Notes: generated by a model not told the origin, from the sequence alone. Shown: positions 16,475-25,697, counted from the first letter of the stretch. The stretch is DNA of 39,221 bases from an uncultured Schlesneria sp. (GCA_903899985.1 CAIULL010000020.1:1-39221), one strand, 5' to 3'. Numbers and translations are program-made.

Positions 16475-17170
16475 TCAGAGTGGCACCGACAACGGACGAC
16501 CATTGTCCTTTGTGCCAATGCTGAGGATGTAAGGGGCAGCCACCCGACTCCATCGCTCTGGAGTCGGATATTGCATCGCGCCGTCTGCCCAGCACGACTG
16601 CAGCATTTCCGTATTAATGATCCCGGGATTGAGCGCAACGGCGACCATACCAGAGGGAAGTTCTTGAGCGAGTGCCTGCGACAATCCTTCGATGGCATAT
16701 TTCGTGGCACAGTAAGGAGCCACTTCGGGCGACGTTGAACGCCCCCAGCCGCTGCTGAAGTTGACGATCGTCCCCCTGCCCCGCTCGATCATCGCGGGAA
16801 CAAAATGCCGGATGACATTCGCCGTTCCGACAATGTTGATGTCAACGATCTGCTGAAACTCATCGGCCGTGACTTCCCACAACGGTGCATTCCGGTTGAT
16901 GATTGCGGCATTGTTGACGATCAAATCTGGCACGACACCGGATGCGATCACAGACTTTGCCCAGGCGTCAACCTGACGATCGTCTGACACGTCGACGGCA
17001 TCGAACCGATGAGGTGTGCCGAACCGTGATGTCATCTCTTTGACCGATGTCGCAGAACGTCCGCATCCAACGACGAGATGTCCCGCCTCGATGAAGCGTT
17101 CGGTCATCGCACGACCACATCCTCGAGTCGCCCCGGTTACGACGATTGTTCTTTTGGAATCCGATGACAT
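16475..17170 (-). CDS. SDR family NAD(P)-dependent oxidoreductase
   Basis: The ATG at 17170 follows GAGGAGA at good spacing; the longer reading to 17215 adds 15 residues without family character. The 231-residue product is a classical short-chain dehydrogenase: cofactor motif TGATRGCG at 12-19, NNAA at 86-89, catalytic Ser at 139 or 140 in FSSGWG, and YCATK with Y153 and K157. GCGRS after the second strand suggests NADP preference, which is inference. The substrate is unknown. It lies 54 bases downstream of the exported propeller gene and may be cotranscribed with it. Confidence 0.92.
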   Translation of the reverse strand: MSSDSKRTIVVTGATRGCGRAMTERFIEAGHLVVGCGRSATSVKEMTSRFGTPHRFDAVDVSDDRQVDAWAKSVIASGVVPDLIVNNAAIINRNAPLWEVTADEFQQIVDINIVGTANVIRHFVPAMIERGRGTIVNFSSGWGRSTSPEVAPYCATKYAIEGLSQALAQELPSGMVAVALNPGIINTEMLQSCWADGAMQYPTPERWSRVAAPYILSIGTKDNGRPLSVPL

Positions 17171-17224
17171 TTGTTGAATCTCCTCATGAACCGGTTTTAC
17201 CGCGGGTACGCCCATTTTTGATAA

Positions 17225-18136
17225 TTATTCGACGATCCTCGCCACAGGAAGGCTGTTTCCGAATCGGCGAAAATCCTTGAATGTCCAGACAACCTTTTTG
17301 TCGGAATCGACTTCCACAAGTTGAGGATTATTCTCACCGCCGTGACAGTTCACGATCAACGTATTGCCGTTGGGAAGCCGTTCAACCATCGTCACCCAGG
17401 CCAGCGTAATTCCTGGCAGCTCTTTTTCTTCGACTGACCAGACCGTCTTGCCTTCTTTGTTGACTTCGATCACTCGATGGCCGTCTCCCATGCCGATCAA
17501 CGTATTTCCATTCTTCAGGCGAATAGCCGAGTAAACTTTGGTTCCGGTCTTGTATTCCCAGACGATCTTGCCCTCGCCGTCATATTCACGAACGACCTTG
17601 TTGTCCCCTTCATGCGCGACAAGATAGTTGCCGTTGTCCAGCTTACGAACCAGTCGCGTATCGGTATGCGGGTTGGAATGTTCAACTTTTAATGCAACCT
17701 GTTTATGAATCTTGCCGTCGGCATCGACTTCGATGATGCGAGCGGGTCCGCTTTCCACGATCATGGTGTGACCGTTCGCGAGCCGTTGGAACGCGTGAAC
17801 TTCAACCCGTTTTCCCTCATTCCCATTTTGCTTTGCGGCGTCGTACTTCCAGACAATTTTGTGGTCTGGTGTCATTTCAACGATCTCGGTCCAGTCAGTC
17901 TGGAACAGAATATTTCCGTTGGGAAGTTTGGCCGCATCGTGAATATTTCGAATCGGCGTTTGCCACTCGATATCACCCTTTTCATTGACGAGGGCGAGTG
18001 CTTTCGCCGAGTAGTCGCCGACCAGAACTTTGCGTGGCCGGCCGGTGTGAACCGATGAATTATCTTCGGCAAAAAGACCGCACACCGAAGTGGCAAGCAA
18101 AGACAGTGTCAGCCCGAAAAAACGAAATGAGCGCAT
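17225..18136 (-). CDS. Exported beta-propeller protein (PQQ-like/arylsulfotransferase-like repeats)
   Basis: From ATG 18136 the product is 303 residues with a signal peptide ending near GLFAED (about residue 24). The body is made of repeated blades of the form L-x-NGNTLI, then (V/I)-x-EVD-x-x-GKIVW, seen at least five times (for example LPNGNILFQTD, LANGHTMIVE, LDNGNYLVAH, LKNGNTLIGM, LPNGNTLIVN). This is the pattern of PQQ-like or arylsulfotransferase-like propellers. I see no enzyme active site, so it may be a binding or scaffold protein in the periplasm. The longer in-frame start at 18223 has no signal peptide at its head and is rejected. Confidence 0.78.
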   Translation of the reverse strand: MRSFRFFGLTLSLLATSVCGLFAEDNSSVHTGRPRKVLVGDYSAKALALVNEKGDIEWQTPIRNIHDAAKLPNGNILFQTDWTEIVEMTPDHKIVWKYDAAKQNGNEGKRVEVHAFQRLANGHTMIVESGPARIIEVDADGKIHKQVALKVEHSNPHTDTRLVRKLDNGNYLVAHEGDNKVVREYDGEGKIVWEYKTGTKVYSAIRLKNGNTLIGMGDGHRVIEVNKEGKTVWSVEEKELPGITLAWVTMVERLPNGNTLIVNCHGGENNPQLVEVDSDKKVVWTFKDFRRFGNSLPVARIVE

Positions 18137-18472
18137 GAGGAATCTCTCGTCGGATAATGAAGTTATTTGGAAGCGGTGAGGATTGTAACTGGATGTCAGC
18201 TGAGAGGCTCGTCTGGCAGGCATTTTCGACGGAATTCTTTGAGCAACTTTCAGACAACTTTTTCGTAATGTACGGAAATACGTGGTGCATTCGGGCTAGC
18301 GCGACAGCTAAGCTGTCGGACAACTAAAGACAATCAGGCCAAACTCGAATCGTGACGCAGATGCGTGAATCCAATTCTCGACACGTTTTTTCGGCCAATC
18401 TCGATAAACCCAAAAACTCAAATCAAATGCGGGCGCTGGCTCGCAAATGAACATTTAAAAGCCGAGGCAGAT
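18137..18472. other. Divergent intergenic region with REP-like element
   Basis: The 336 bases between the divergent propeller and STN-protein genes hold no gene. They contain a palindrome (listed separately) within a stretch from about 18225 to 18330 that looks like a dispersed intergenic repeat. Promoters for both genes must be here, but I cannot pick them with confidence. Confidence 0.45.
18302..18318. repeat. REP-like 17-base palindrome
   Basis: CGACAGCT at 18302-18309 and AGCTGTCG at 18311-18318 are perfect inverted arms around a single A. It lies between genes with no T-tract, so a repeat or protein-binding site is more likely than a terminator. Only one copy is in the window; that it is a dispersed family is an inference. 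Confidence 0.5.
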
Positions 18473-20230
18473 ATGAAATCCTTCTGGTTTCGTCGGTCTT
18501 TATGCTCGCTGACAGTTGGAGCCAGCTTGATCGCGTTCTGCATTGCGATGCCGCCACAGGCAATTTGTCAATTTGGAAATGGCGAAGAGAGCTCTGGTGC
18601 GTTCGCAGAACAGGAGCCTCGCAAGCCACTGCTCGCTGAAGGTGAAAAACCACCCAGCCTGTTGATTGAGATTCCCGAGGAGCCAAAGACCATCGATCCG
18701 GCGACTCTGGTTCCACCGGCTTTAGCGGCCAAAGTCACAGTGAGTTTCGATGAGAAGCCAATTCGCGACATTGCGAAATGGCTGCAGGAGAATCAAAAGA
18801 TCAACGTTTTGATCGATTACCCAGCCCTTGCCGACGAAGGAATTCTGGCGGGTGAGCCAATCACCGATCATTCCAACGATGCACCGCTCTACTTGCTGCT
18901 CAATCGCTTAGAGAAAATGCACTTGATCTGGTATTTCGAAGAAGAAACGCTGTTTATCACGACTCGATCGAAGGCGGAAGAACATGATTCAACGAACCCC
19001 TACAATTTAGGAGACCTCTTCGACAGCGGTTATAAATCTCAAGCCATACTCCGAACCATTCGAAGTACAACAGGACTGAATTGGGAAGACGAAAATGGCG
19101 AGGGAGGTGCTGCGGTTCTGCTGGGGGACGTTTTATTTGTTCGTCAAACCGATGCGGGACATCAACAAGTCGCGGGATTACTCTCAGCAATCCGTAAACA
19201 CGGTCGACAGACATTGACCGCTGATCCACCAGAACACGATGTTCTCCGGCAAAAGCTGAACGAACAGCTCAGTATCGAATTTGACGAAATTCCGTTGAAC
19301 CTGGCGATTAAAGAACTTGCCCAACAGGTGGAGGCAGATATTCGACTGGATTCCAGCTCAATAAACGAGGTGGGCATTTCTGAGCGAACGCCGGTTTCAC
19401 TGAAAATGACGGATCGTCCTCTCAATTCCATACTTCGCGCACTTTTGTTGAAACTTCAAATGACATGGGTCTTGCGCGACGGCGTCTTATGGATCACGAC
19501 GGAAGGTAAAGCCGACGAACTCCAAAAGACGGTCGTCTTCGATGTCCGCGACCTGTGTCGAAATCAAAAAGAATCCTCGGGCTTAATGCATGCGATCCAT
19601 ACGCAGACTCGAAGCAAATGGGAAGACGTCGATGGTGAAGGGGGGGCGATGATTTCGCCGAAACCCGGAGTGCTGGTGGTTCGAAACACCGAGCGGACGC
19701 TGGACGAAACAGCGAAATTGCTTGATAGCTACCGGACAGCACTGCGGATCTCAAAACCTCGCGAAAACGCGGAAGTTGACCCGAAGGAATTGATCACTCG
19801 TTATTATCGGATGCAGAAAGATATCGCGAACGATCTCGAAAAACTTCTGCCCGAGTTGATTCAACCGGAGACATGGAGATCTGTGACGCGACCCGAGGCA
19901 ATCGGCACGATTCGCACCGTGGCATCCAAATCGGAATTGGTCAGAGTCAGTCCTTCCGATCCCGCTCCGAAAGCGAGTGTCGGTGTTCCTGAAACTGTTG
20001 TCATTCCCAACTCGGTCTTAATCATTCGCCAGTCTCGTGAAACCCATGAAGCGATCGCGAAACTTATCAACAAGGTCCAATACGGCGACACGGTTGACTC
20101 ACATGTCGGTGGCGTCGGCGGAGGAATGATGGGAGGCGGCATGGGAGGCGGTGGTATGGGAGGAATGGGTGGTGGTGGCATGGGAGGCGGAGGTTTTGGC
20201 GGTGGTTTTTTTGCGGTTCCATCGAAGTAA
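18473..20230 (+). CDS. Exported protein with two STN/secretin-N-like domains and Gly/Met-rich tail
   Basis: The ATG at 18473 follows GAGG by five bases; the 36 extra residues of the longer reading lack any signal. The 585-residue product has a signal peptide (to about residue 33), then two copies of a domain related to the secretin/TonB N-terminal (STN) short domain, about residues 88-170 (FDEKPIRDIAKWLQEN, APLYLLLNRLEKMHLIWY, LFITTRSKAEE) and about 267-345 (FDEIPLNLAIKELAQQ, PLNSILRALLLKLQMTWVLR, LWITTEGKADE). Each copy is followed by a similar linker that includes an R-x-(T/K)-W-E-D motif. The C-terminus (about 545-578) is almost only Gly and Met. No pore domain is present. Its paralogue follows after 63 bases. 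Role unknown. Confidence 0.75.
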   Translation: MKSFWFRRSLCSLTVGASLIAFCIAMPPQAICQFGNGEESSGAFAEQEPRKPLLAEGEKPPSLLIEIPEEPKTIDPATLVPPALAAKVTVSFDEKPIRDIAKWLQENQKINVLIDYPALADEGILAGEPITDHSNDAPLYLLLNRLEKMHLIWYFEEETLFITTRSKAEEHDSTNPYNLGDLFDSGYKSQAILRTIRSTTGLNWEDENGEGGAAVLLGDVLFVRQTDAGHQQVAGLLSAIRKHGRQTLTADPPEHDVLRQKLNEQLSIEFDEIPLNLAIKELAQQVEADIRLDSSSINEVGISERTPVSLKMTDRPLNSILRALLLKLQMTWVLRDGVLWITTEGKADELQKTVVFDVRDLCRNQKESSGLMHAIHTQTRSKWEDVDGEGGAMISPKPGVLVVRNTERTLDETAKLLDSYRTALRISKPRENAEVDPKELITRYYRMQKDIANDLEKLLPELIQPETWRSVTRPEAIGTIRTVASKSELVRVSPSDPAPKASVGVPETVVIPNSVLIIRQSRETHEAIAKLINKVQYGDTVDSHVGGVGGGMMGGGMGGGGMGGMGGGGMGGGGFGGGFFAVPSK

Positions 20231-20293
20231 CAGATGTCGTTTTGAATCAAGACTGGCAGCCAATTAACCCTCATTCAACAGGGATCGAATAGC

Positions 20294-21892
20294 GTGAAAA
20301 TCACCTCAACACTCGTCGTATTGGCTCTGGTTCAAGCGCCAATTCTGTTCGGGCAACCCATTGTTGCTCCCATCCCGCGTGACAAGGAACCTGCCGTTAC
20401 GGGACCGATCGAGATCCCCAACGAACCGAAAACTGTCGACCCCGCGACACTTGTCACTCCTCAGCTCGCGGCAAAAGTGACGGTCAAATTTGACAGTGAC
20501 CCGCTTAAGAAAGTCATAACCTGGCTTCAGCAGGATCAGAAGATCAACGTCATCGTCGATTACAAAGCTTTATCCAATGCAAAACTGCTGGATACCGAAC
20601 CCGTCACCGAAGAACTGAACGATGCACCGCTTTACTTATTGCTGAGTCGCTTAGAGCAGCTTGGGCTCGCATGGTATCAGCATGACAATTCCTTGATCAT
20701 CACCTCTCGTGAAGAATACCAGAAGCACGATGCCACTGTTCCGTACAATCTTGGCGATCTTTTCGATCAGGGCTTTTTACCGAATGATTTGCTGACCGCG
20801 ATCAAACGATGTAGCGGAGGTCGCTGGAAGACAATGCAAGGGGGCGATGAATCGGGAACCGCCGTATTGCTCGGTGACGTCGTCTTCATTCGCCAGACCG
20901 ATGACATCCACAGAGAAATTGCGGGGCTGCTAACGGCAATCCGCAAGCCGGCGCGTCGCACGTTTACGCTCGATACTCCGCGACATGAGGACCTTCGCGC
21001 TGCACTTGAGCAGAAAATCGACGTCGATTTTCACGAGACACCACTCGTCGTCGCAGCCCAGGAACTCTCTCGCTTGTCACAGATCAGCATTCGGCTTGAT
21101 CGAGTGGCTCTTGCGAAAAGTGCCGTTCGCGAACGAACGCCAGTGACGTTGAAGCTGGCTGACCAGAAACTGCACGCGGTTCTGCGAAGTTTACTGTCGA
21201 ACATGGGCCTGAGCTGGTACCTGCGTGACGACGTTCTGTGGATTACCAACAGCGACGCCGCTGGCGACTTTCAAAAGACGGCCGTTTACGATGTTCGCGA
21301 TCTGTCAGCGGATCATGACGAAGCAATCGCTTTGAAAGACGCAATTCTCAGCCAGACGCGTGCGAAATGGCGACCAAATGACGAACGGGGCGGTATTATC
21401 GAGATCCCCCGGCATGACATTCTTGTTGTGAGGCACACAGAAACGGCCCTGGATGAAGTCTTGCAACTGCTGGAAAACTATCGCACGGCGTTGAAAGCAT
21501 CCAAACTTCGGGTCACGCCAAGTCCCGACCCAAATCAAGTTGTCACCGGCTATTACCGATTGCCTTATGACATGGCCCTCGATGTAGAGAGAGAGTTGCC
21601 GGATCTGATTATGGCGGAAACCTGGAAGACAGCAGATCGGCCGGATGCCGTGGGAACAATTCTGAGAATCACGGCTGAATCCTTACCACCAGACGCCAAG
21701 GGAAACAGGGTTGAACAAGCGGTTCTGGTGATCAACCAGACTCGTGCCGCACATCAGCAGATTGGTAAACTCATCCAGACGCTGATCAGCAGCAAAGCGG
21801 TCGATTCTGAAGCGTCGGCTGATACTTCCAGAAAAACAGGTCACACGTCAGGATCTTTCGGTCGAAGGCTGATTCCCAAATCCGCCGACTAA
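20294..21892 (+). CDS. Paralogous exported protein with two STN/secretin-N-like domains
   Basis: The start is a GTG at 20294 with AGGGA upstream; the signal peptide (VVLALVQAPILFG) begins at once, so no upstream start is needed. The 532-residue product matches the preceding protein along its whole length: STN-like domains at about 62-145 (FDSDPLKKVITWLQQD, APLYLLLSRLEQLGLAWY) and 242-325 (LHAVLRSLLSNMGLSWYLR), shared EIPNEPKTVDPATLV near the N-terminus, and shared YRTALKASK in the last third. It lacks the Gly/Met-rich tail and ends in a basic, Ser-rich segment. The two genes are a tandem duplication that has diverged. The permease gene follows after 33 bases, suggesting cotranscription. Confidence 0.75.
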   Translation: MKITSTLVVLALVQAPILFGQPIVAPIPRDKEPAVTGPIEIPNEPKTVDPATLVTPQLAAKVTVKFDSDPLKKVITWLQQDQKINVIVDYKALSNAKLLDTEPVTEELNDAPLYLLLSRLEQLGLAWYQHDNSLIITSREEYQKHDATVPYNLGDLFDQGFLPNDLLTAIKRCSGGRWKTMQGGDESGTAVLLGDVVFIRQTDDIHREIAGLLTAIRKPARRTFTLDTPRHEDLRAALEQKIDVDFHETPLVVAAQELSRLSQISIRLDRVALAKSAVRERTPVTLKLADQKLHAVLRSLLSNMGLSWYLRDDVLWITNSDAAGDFQKTAVYDVRDLSADHDEAIALKDAILSQTRAKWRPNDERGGIIEIPRHDILVVRHTETALDEVLQLLENYRTALKASKLRVTPSPDPNQVVTGYYRLPYDMALDVERELPDLIMAETWKTADRPDAVGTILRITAESLPPDAKGNRVEQAVLVINQTRAAHQQIGKLIQTLISSKAVDSEASADTSRKTGHTSGSFGRRLIPKSAD

Positions 21893-21925
21893 CCACTAAC
21901 CGTTTCAATCGAATGGAATCGTTGA

Positions 21926-23398
21926 ATGTTAAACGGAGTTTTTGCGCTGCTGGAGCGGTCCCTTCGAATTGACGCACGCTCATGGCCGACGCATTTGACT
22001 CGGTTTGGATTGATTGTTGCCATCTATTTTACGCTTTGTATGACGTTAATCACGTCAGACCGTTTCGGAGCACCGGGACTGCGATTCTTCGAAGGGATCG
22101 CTTACCTTGATGTCTTTTTTATGACACTGATGGGAATCGGTTTCTTTTCAACGCCAATCACGGAAGAGAAAGAAGAGGACACACTCGGGTTGATGTTGAT
22201 GGCGGGGATCAGCCCGCTCGGAATTCTGTTGGGGAAATCGGGCGGTCGATTAATACAAGCCCTGTTGTTGATCGCTGTGCAATACCCGTTGATGCAATTG
22301 GCCGTCACGATGGGGGGGCTCTCCAGCGTGCAAGTCTCGGCAGTCTCCGTCGGGTTGTTAGCGTATATGGTGTTTCTGGCCGGGCTTGGATTGCTCTGTT
22401 CGACATTGGCACCGAGCAACAGAAACGCGTCCGGATGGGTCGTCATTGGATTGATGCTGTATTTTGCTGTGCCCTACGTGGCCAAACAGGTTTTTAACGA
22501 GCAGACGCTCGGAAGCATGTCCGTTCTTCTTCAACTTTCCGACATCCTGTCGACCGGTTTCAATCAATCTCCGTTAAGTCTCCAAGTCATCAGTAACGGG
22601 ATCGCCGGGATAATCTTCGCGGGACTTTCGTGGTTGTTTTTCGGTGTCACCGCGCGAAGCCCGTCTACGGAAGTGACCTCACGCGGAATGGTGGCCGAAC
22701 GACGCGCGTTCTTTCGTTTCCCTCCGGGTCGGCCCCAGATTGATCCGTTCATCTGGAAAGATTTTCATTTCGTCTCGGGTGGAATCGGGATGATTCTGAT
22801 TCGAATCGCAATTTATGGTGGCATGTCTTTGATTTTTTACGAGCTGGCACAACGATTTCCGCTGAACGACGAATACGTCGATAGCTGCCTGTTTTGGATG
22901 TCTTTTTTGATTGCCATCGATGCTGCGCTGGTGCTTTCTCGTTCGCTGCATGACGAGATTAGGGGCCAAACACTGACGTCATTAATAATGTTGCCTCATT
23001 CATCAAATACCATGGTCTACTACAAGTTTTTCGGTGCCTTGCTGGGCTGGCTTCCTGGCCCGGTGATTATGCTTCTTTTCTCTCTCTGTACTGCGGCCGG
23101 GCGTGCCGAACTTTGGGATTTTGTCCGCAACGATGACGATCGTTGGATATGGTTGCTTTTGTTTGCGTTGATCCCGCATTTTGCAATAGTTGCGGCTCTT
23201 TACATTCGCTGGGGAGCAGTCGCGCTGGGAATCGGAATGGCTTTTGGCGTGTTTTTCTTCCTTTGCTTAATCGTCGATATTTTTCGCTATGCGCCTCAAA
23301 GCATTATTTTCGCAGTGTTTGACACATTGTTGATTTGTATCTGTGTCGCGTGCCACCTGTGTGTCTTGTTGCGTGTTCCATATCTGGCTTGCCGATGA
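21926..23398 (+). CDS. ABC-2-type transporter permease without adjacent ATPase
   Basis: The 490-residue product is polytopic, with roughly twelve hydrophobic segments in two halves of about six, separated by a hydrophilic loop near residues 245-280. The segment TPITEEKEEDTLGLMLMAGI after the second hydrophobic segment is the typical coupling-helix region of ABC-2-family permeases, where the subunit contacts its ATPase. No ATP-binding gene lies in the window, so the partner must be encoded elsewhere or the protein is an orphan. GGA lies before the ATG at normal spacing. The substrate is unknown; position among envelope genes suggests an envelope component or lipoprotein-related cargo, which is inference. 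Confidence 0.75.
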   Translation: MLNGVFALLERSLRIDARSWPTHLTRFGLIVAIYFTLCMTLITSDRFGAPGLRFFEGIAYLDVFFMTLMGIGFFSTPITEEKEEDTLGLMLMAGISPLGILLGKSGGRLIQALLLIAVQYPLMQLAVTMGGLSSVQVSAVSVGLLAYMVFLAGLGLLCSTLAPSNRNASGWVVIGLMLYFAVPYVAKQVFNEQTLGSMSVLLQLSDILSTGFNQSPLSLQVISNGIAGIIFAGLSWLFFGVTARSPSTEVTSRGMVAERRAFFRFPPGRPQIDPFIWKDFHFVSGGIGMILIRIAIYGGMSLIFYELAQRFPLNDEYVDSCLFWMSFLIAIDAALVLSRSLHDEIRGQTLTSLIMLPHSSNTMVYYKFFGALLGWLPGPVIMLLFSLCTAAGRAELWDFVRNDDDRWIWLLLFALIPHFAIVAALYIRWGAVALGIGMAFGVFFFLCLIVDIFRYAPQSIIFAVFDTLLICICVACHLCVLLRVPYLACR

Positions 23399-23479
23399 AC
23401 CACGCACAAAGGGATTGAACGCTTTGCGGTAACGACCTACGATCTAACAGGATGTGCAACACGGCTTGAGAAATCTTTT

Positions 23480-24448
23480 ATGCCACAGAAATTGATCATT
23501 GATGCGGACCCCGGGATCGGCGATGCCCTGGCGATCGCGATGGCGCTGGCTGATCCTGATTTGGACGTCATCGCGCTGACGGCTGTCGGCGGTGCGGTTT
23601 CTTCCGTGCAGGCGGGACGGAACCTGCAGGCATTGCTTGAGGCACTTGATCCACCCAAATGGCCCCGAATCGGACAGGCCGAAGCCTCGCAGCGAATGGC
23701 TGAGGCCGAATCAGTTGTTTCGCCTTCCGAATGGATCGATCAACAGAGATTGCTGCACGGCCAGGAAGGGCTAGGTGAGTGGCCTGTCGCTGTTGCAGAT
23801 CTGCATCATCCACGAGATGCTGCAAAACTGATGACTGAACTGGTACGCGAATATCCCGACGAAATCACCTTATTGACACTTGGCCCTCTCAGCAACGTGG
23901 CTTTGGCGGCTGACCGTGATTCCGGTTTTCTGGGGGGGCTGCGTAGTCTCGTCTGCCTGGCCGGAACGGTTGCCAGCGAGGGTGACGTGACCGCCGTTGC
24001 GGAATTCAATGTGTTCCATCACCCCGAAGCGGCGCGAGTCGTGCTGAAGTCGCCGACAATGAAATCGGTCGTTCCTCGCGACGTCAGCCATCGGGCGATG
24101 CTGACGTTCGATCACCTGGACCGGCTCGGACTGTCGGAATCGACTCGTTGCGGTGGTTTACTGCGACATCTGCTCCCGTTTTCCTTACGGGCCCATCGGC
24201 AGCATCTGGGAATTGAAGGGATCTGGCTGGCCGAAGTCACGGCGCTGGCCGCCATCTCGCAACCTCGATTGTTCAAACGAACAACATTATCAATCGACGT
24301 GGAAACGGAAGGTCATTTGACTCGCGGGATGACCGTTTTTGACCGTCGCCAACGACCGGCCTGGCACAATAATGTCGATGCGTTGCTCGAAGTCGATGTA
24401 CAAGGCGTACTCGATTATTTCACTCAGATGCTGCGCAAGGCTGACTGA
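23480..24448 (+). CDS. Nucleoside hydrolase-like protein with altered active site
   Basis: The 322-residue product aligns by eye with inosine-uridine-preferring nucleoside hydrolases (N-ribosyl hydrolases for nucleoside salvage). It keeps D10 and D15 in DADPGIGDALAIAMAL, the LLTLGPLSNVA strand and AEFN (E175-N177). It has Gly at 14, where the family normally has an Asp that contacts ribose, and the region of about 245-254 reads IEGIWLAEVT where the family normally has a His-Asp pair, the Asp being a calcium ligand. So either it has a shifted metal site and a different substrate, or it is not a hydrolase. The ATG follows a GAGAAA signal. It lies in the long rightward run, 14 bases before the next gene. 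Confidence 0.8.
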   Translation: MPQKLIIDADPGIGDALAIAMALADPDLDVIALTAVGGAVSSVQAGRNLQALLEALDPPKWPRIGQAEASQRMAEAESVVSPSEWIDQQRLLHGQEGLGEWPVAVADLHHPRDAAKLMTELVREYPDEITLLTLGPLSNVALAADRDSGFLGGLRSLVCLAGTVASEGDVTAVAEFNVFHHPEAARVVLKSPTMKSVVPRDVSHRAMLTFDHLDRLGLSESTRCGGLLRHLLPFSLRAHRQHLGIEGIWLAEVTALAAISQPRLFKRTTLSIDVETEGHLTRGMTVFDRRQRPAWHNNVDALLEVDVQGVLDYFTQMLRKAD

Positions 24449-24462
24449 CAAAGGGATTGTGA

Positions 24463-25608
24463 ATGCCAGAAGCCGTTTCTGCGGATCGGGTCTCGTTCAG
24501 ACGTCAGTTCCCGGCAATTCGCTTGTTTGATGCCGCCGCAATCGCGCTTTCGCCCGTTTCCGTGGCGATTGCTGCGATCTCCGCCGTGCTCATCGACCTG
24601 TCATGGTGGATTGTCTGCAAGCTGATCACTTTCACTCCCTCGGCAAATACACCGCATGAGACCCTGCAGCGATGGTTGCAAACACTCAAATTCTTTCCGA
24701 CGGCAGATTTCATGCAGCGTGAACTGCTGCTGCGCCCTTGGACCTCTGTCATCGATCCTGCGTCTTTGATTCTGGAATCATCCGACAGTGGGAATTCCCA
24801 TTTTGCCGGGCTTGTTCAGTTAATTTTGGCGATTGTCATCTGGTCGCTGGCCGGAACGCTCCTTTGCCGACGCGCAGCGACGCTGTTTGTTGGCGATGAC
24901 GAATCGACCGTTCGCAGTGCCATTCGCTATAGCTTTAAACGTTATCCGGCATCCGCAACGGCTCCTTTGATTCCGCTCTTTACGGCCCTGATCATTGGAT
25001 TGTTGATCGCTGGTATCGGGCTGTTTGGGCGACTCCCTTTTTTGGGGTCTGTCTGGCTGACGATCGTTTCGCCTGTTGTCATGATCTTCGGGTTTGCAAT
25101 TGCTTTTTTGCTGCTGATCACCGCGATTGGATGGCCACTGATGGTCGCGGCCGTGGCCACAGATGATTGCGACAGCTTTGGAGGACTCAGCCGGGCGTAC
25201 AGTTGCCTGACCGGTCGGCCCTGGCATGCCTTCGGGTTCTGGCTCGTCAGCGCGCTGATCGGGATCATTCTGATGTCCGTCGTCAACCTGTTCATTGAAA
25301 CCTCATTTTTTTGTGCGATTTCATGTACCGGATCTGGTTCCGGACAGGAACGGGCGCAGACATCCCTGTCGCCACTACTCAGCAGCCTTTTTCACCTTGT
25401 CAAATCGGGAATTGGAATCAGCTTTTTCTGGACCGCCGCGACAATCATTTACCTGTTGCTGCGTCTGGAAGTGGATCGGGTCCCGCTCGATCGACTGGCC
25501 CTCGACGACCATGCCCGCCCCGCTCGCGATCCGTTGCCCGTCGTCGGCATTCCGGCAACAGACGCGTGGAAGCCATCAAACGGGCAAGCCTCCCCGCCGA
25601 GCGATTGA
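24463..25608 (+). CDS. Polytopic membrane protein of unknown function
   Basis: No known family is recognised. The 381-residue product has about six strongly hydrophobic segments (roughly residues 25-50, 115-137, 163-190, 195-228, 255-282 and 325-345), a moderately conserved-looking loop DDCDSFGGLSRAYSCLTGRP between segments four and five, and a hydrophilic Pro-rich C-terminal tail. AAGGGA precedes the ATG at good spacing, and the 14-base gap to the nucleoside-hydrolase-like gene supports cotranscription. The SRAYSCL-x-GRPW pattern recalls membrane proteins with a YIF1/DUF-type core, but I cannot name one. Location: inner membrane. Confidence 0.7.
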   Translation: MPEAVSADRVSFRRQFPAIRLFDAAAIALSPVSVAIAAISAVLIDLSWWIVCKLITFTPSANTPHETLQRWLQTLKFFPTADFMQRELLLRPWTSVIDPASLILESSDSGNSHFAGLVQLILAIVIWSLAGTLLCRRAATLFVGDDESTVRSAIRYSFKRYPASATAPLIPLFTALIIGLLIAGIGLFGRLPFLGSVWLTIVSPVVMIFGFAIAFLLLITAIGWPLMVAAVATDDCDSFGGLSRAYSCLTGRPWHAFGFWLVSALIGIILMSVVNLFIETSFFCAISCTGSGSGQERAQTSLSPLLSSLFHLVKSGIGISFFWTAATIIYLLLRLEVDRVPLDRLALDDHARPARDPLPVVGIPATDAWKPSNGQASPPSD

Positions 25609-25697
25609 CGCAGGAATGACCAAGTTGAGGTCCGATACCGCTCGGCTCACGAAAATGATCCAGGAAATCCTCGGAACACGCCTACTGGAGACCGATC

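Noticed and set aside
19861-20274. Minus-strand frame encoding a proline-rich peptide opposite the Gly/Met tail
   Set aside because: It is simply the antisense of the Gly-rich codons of the STN protein and has no start signal.
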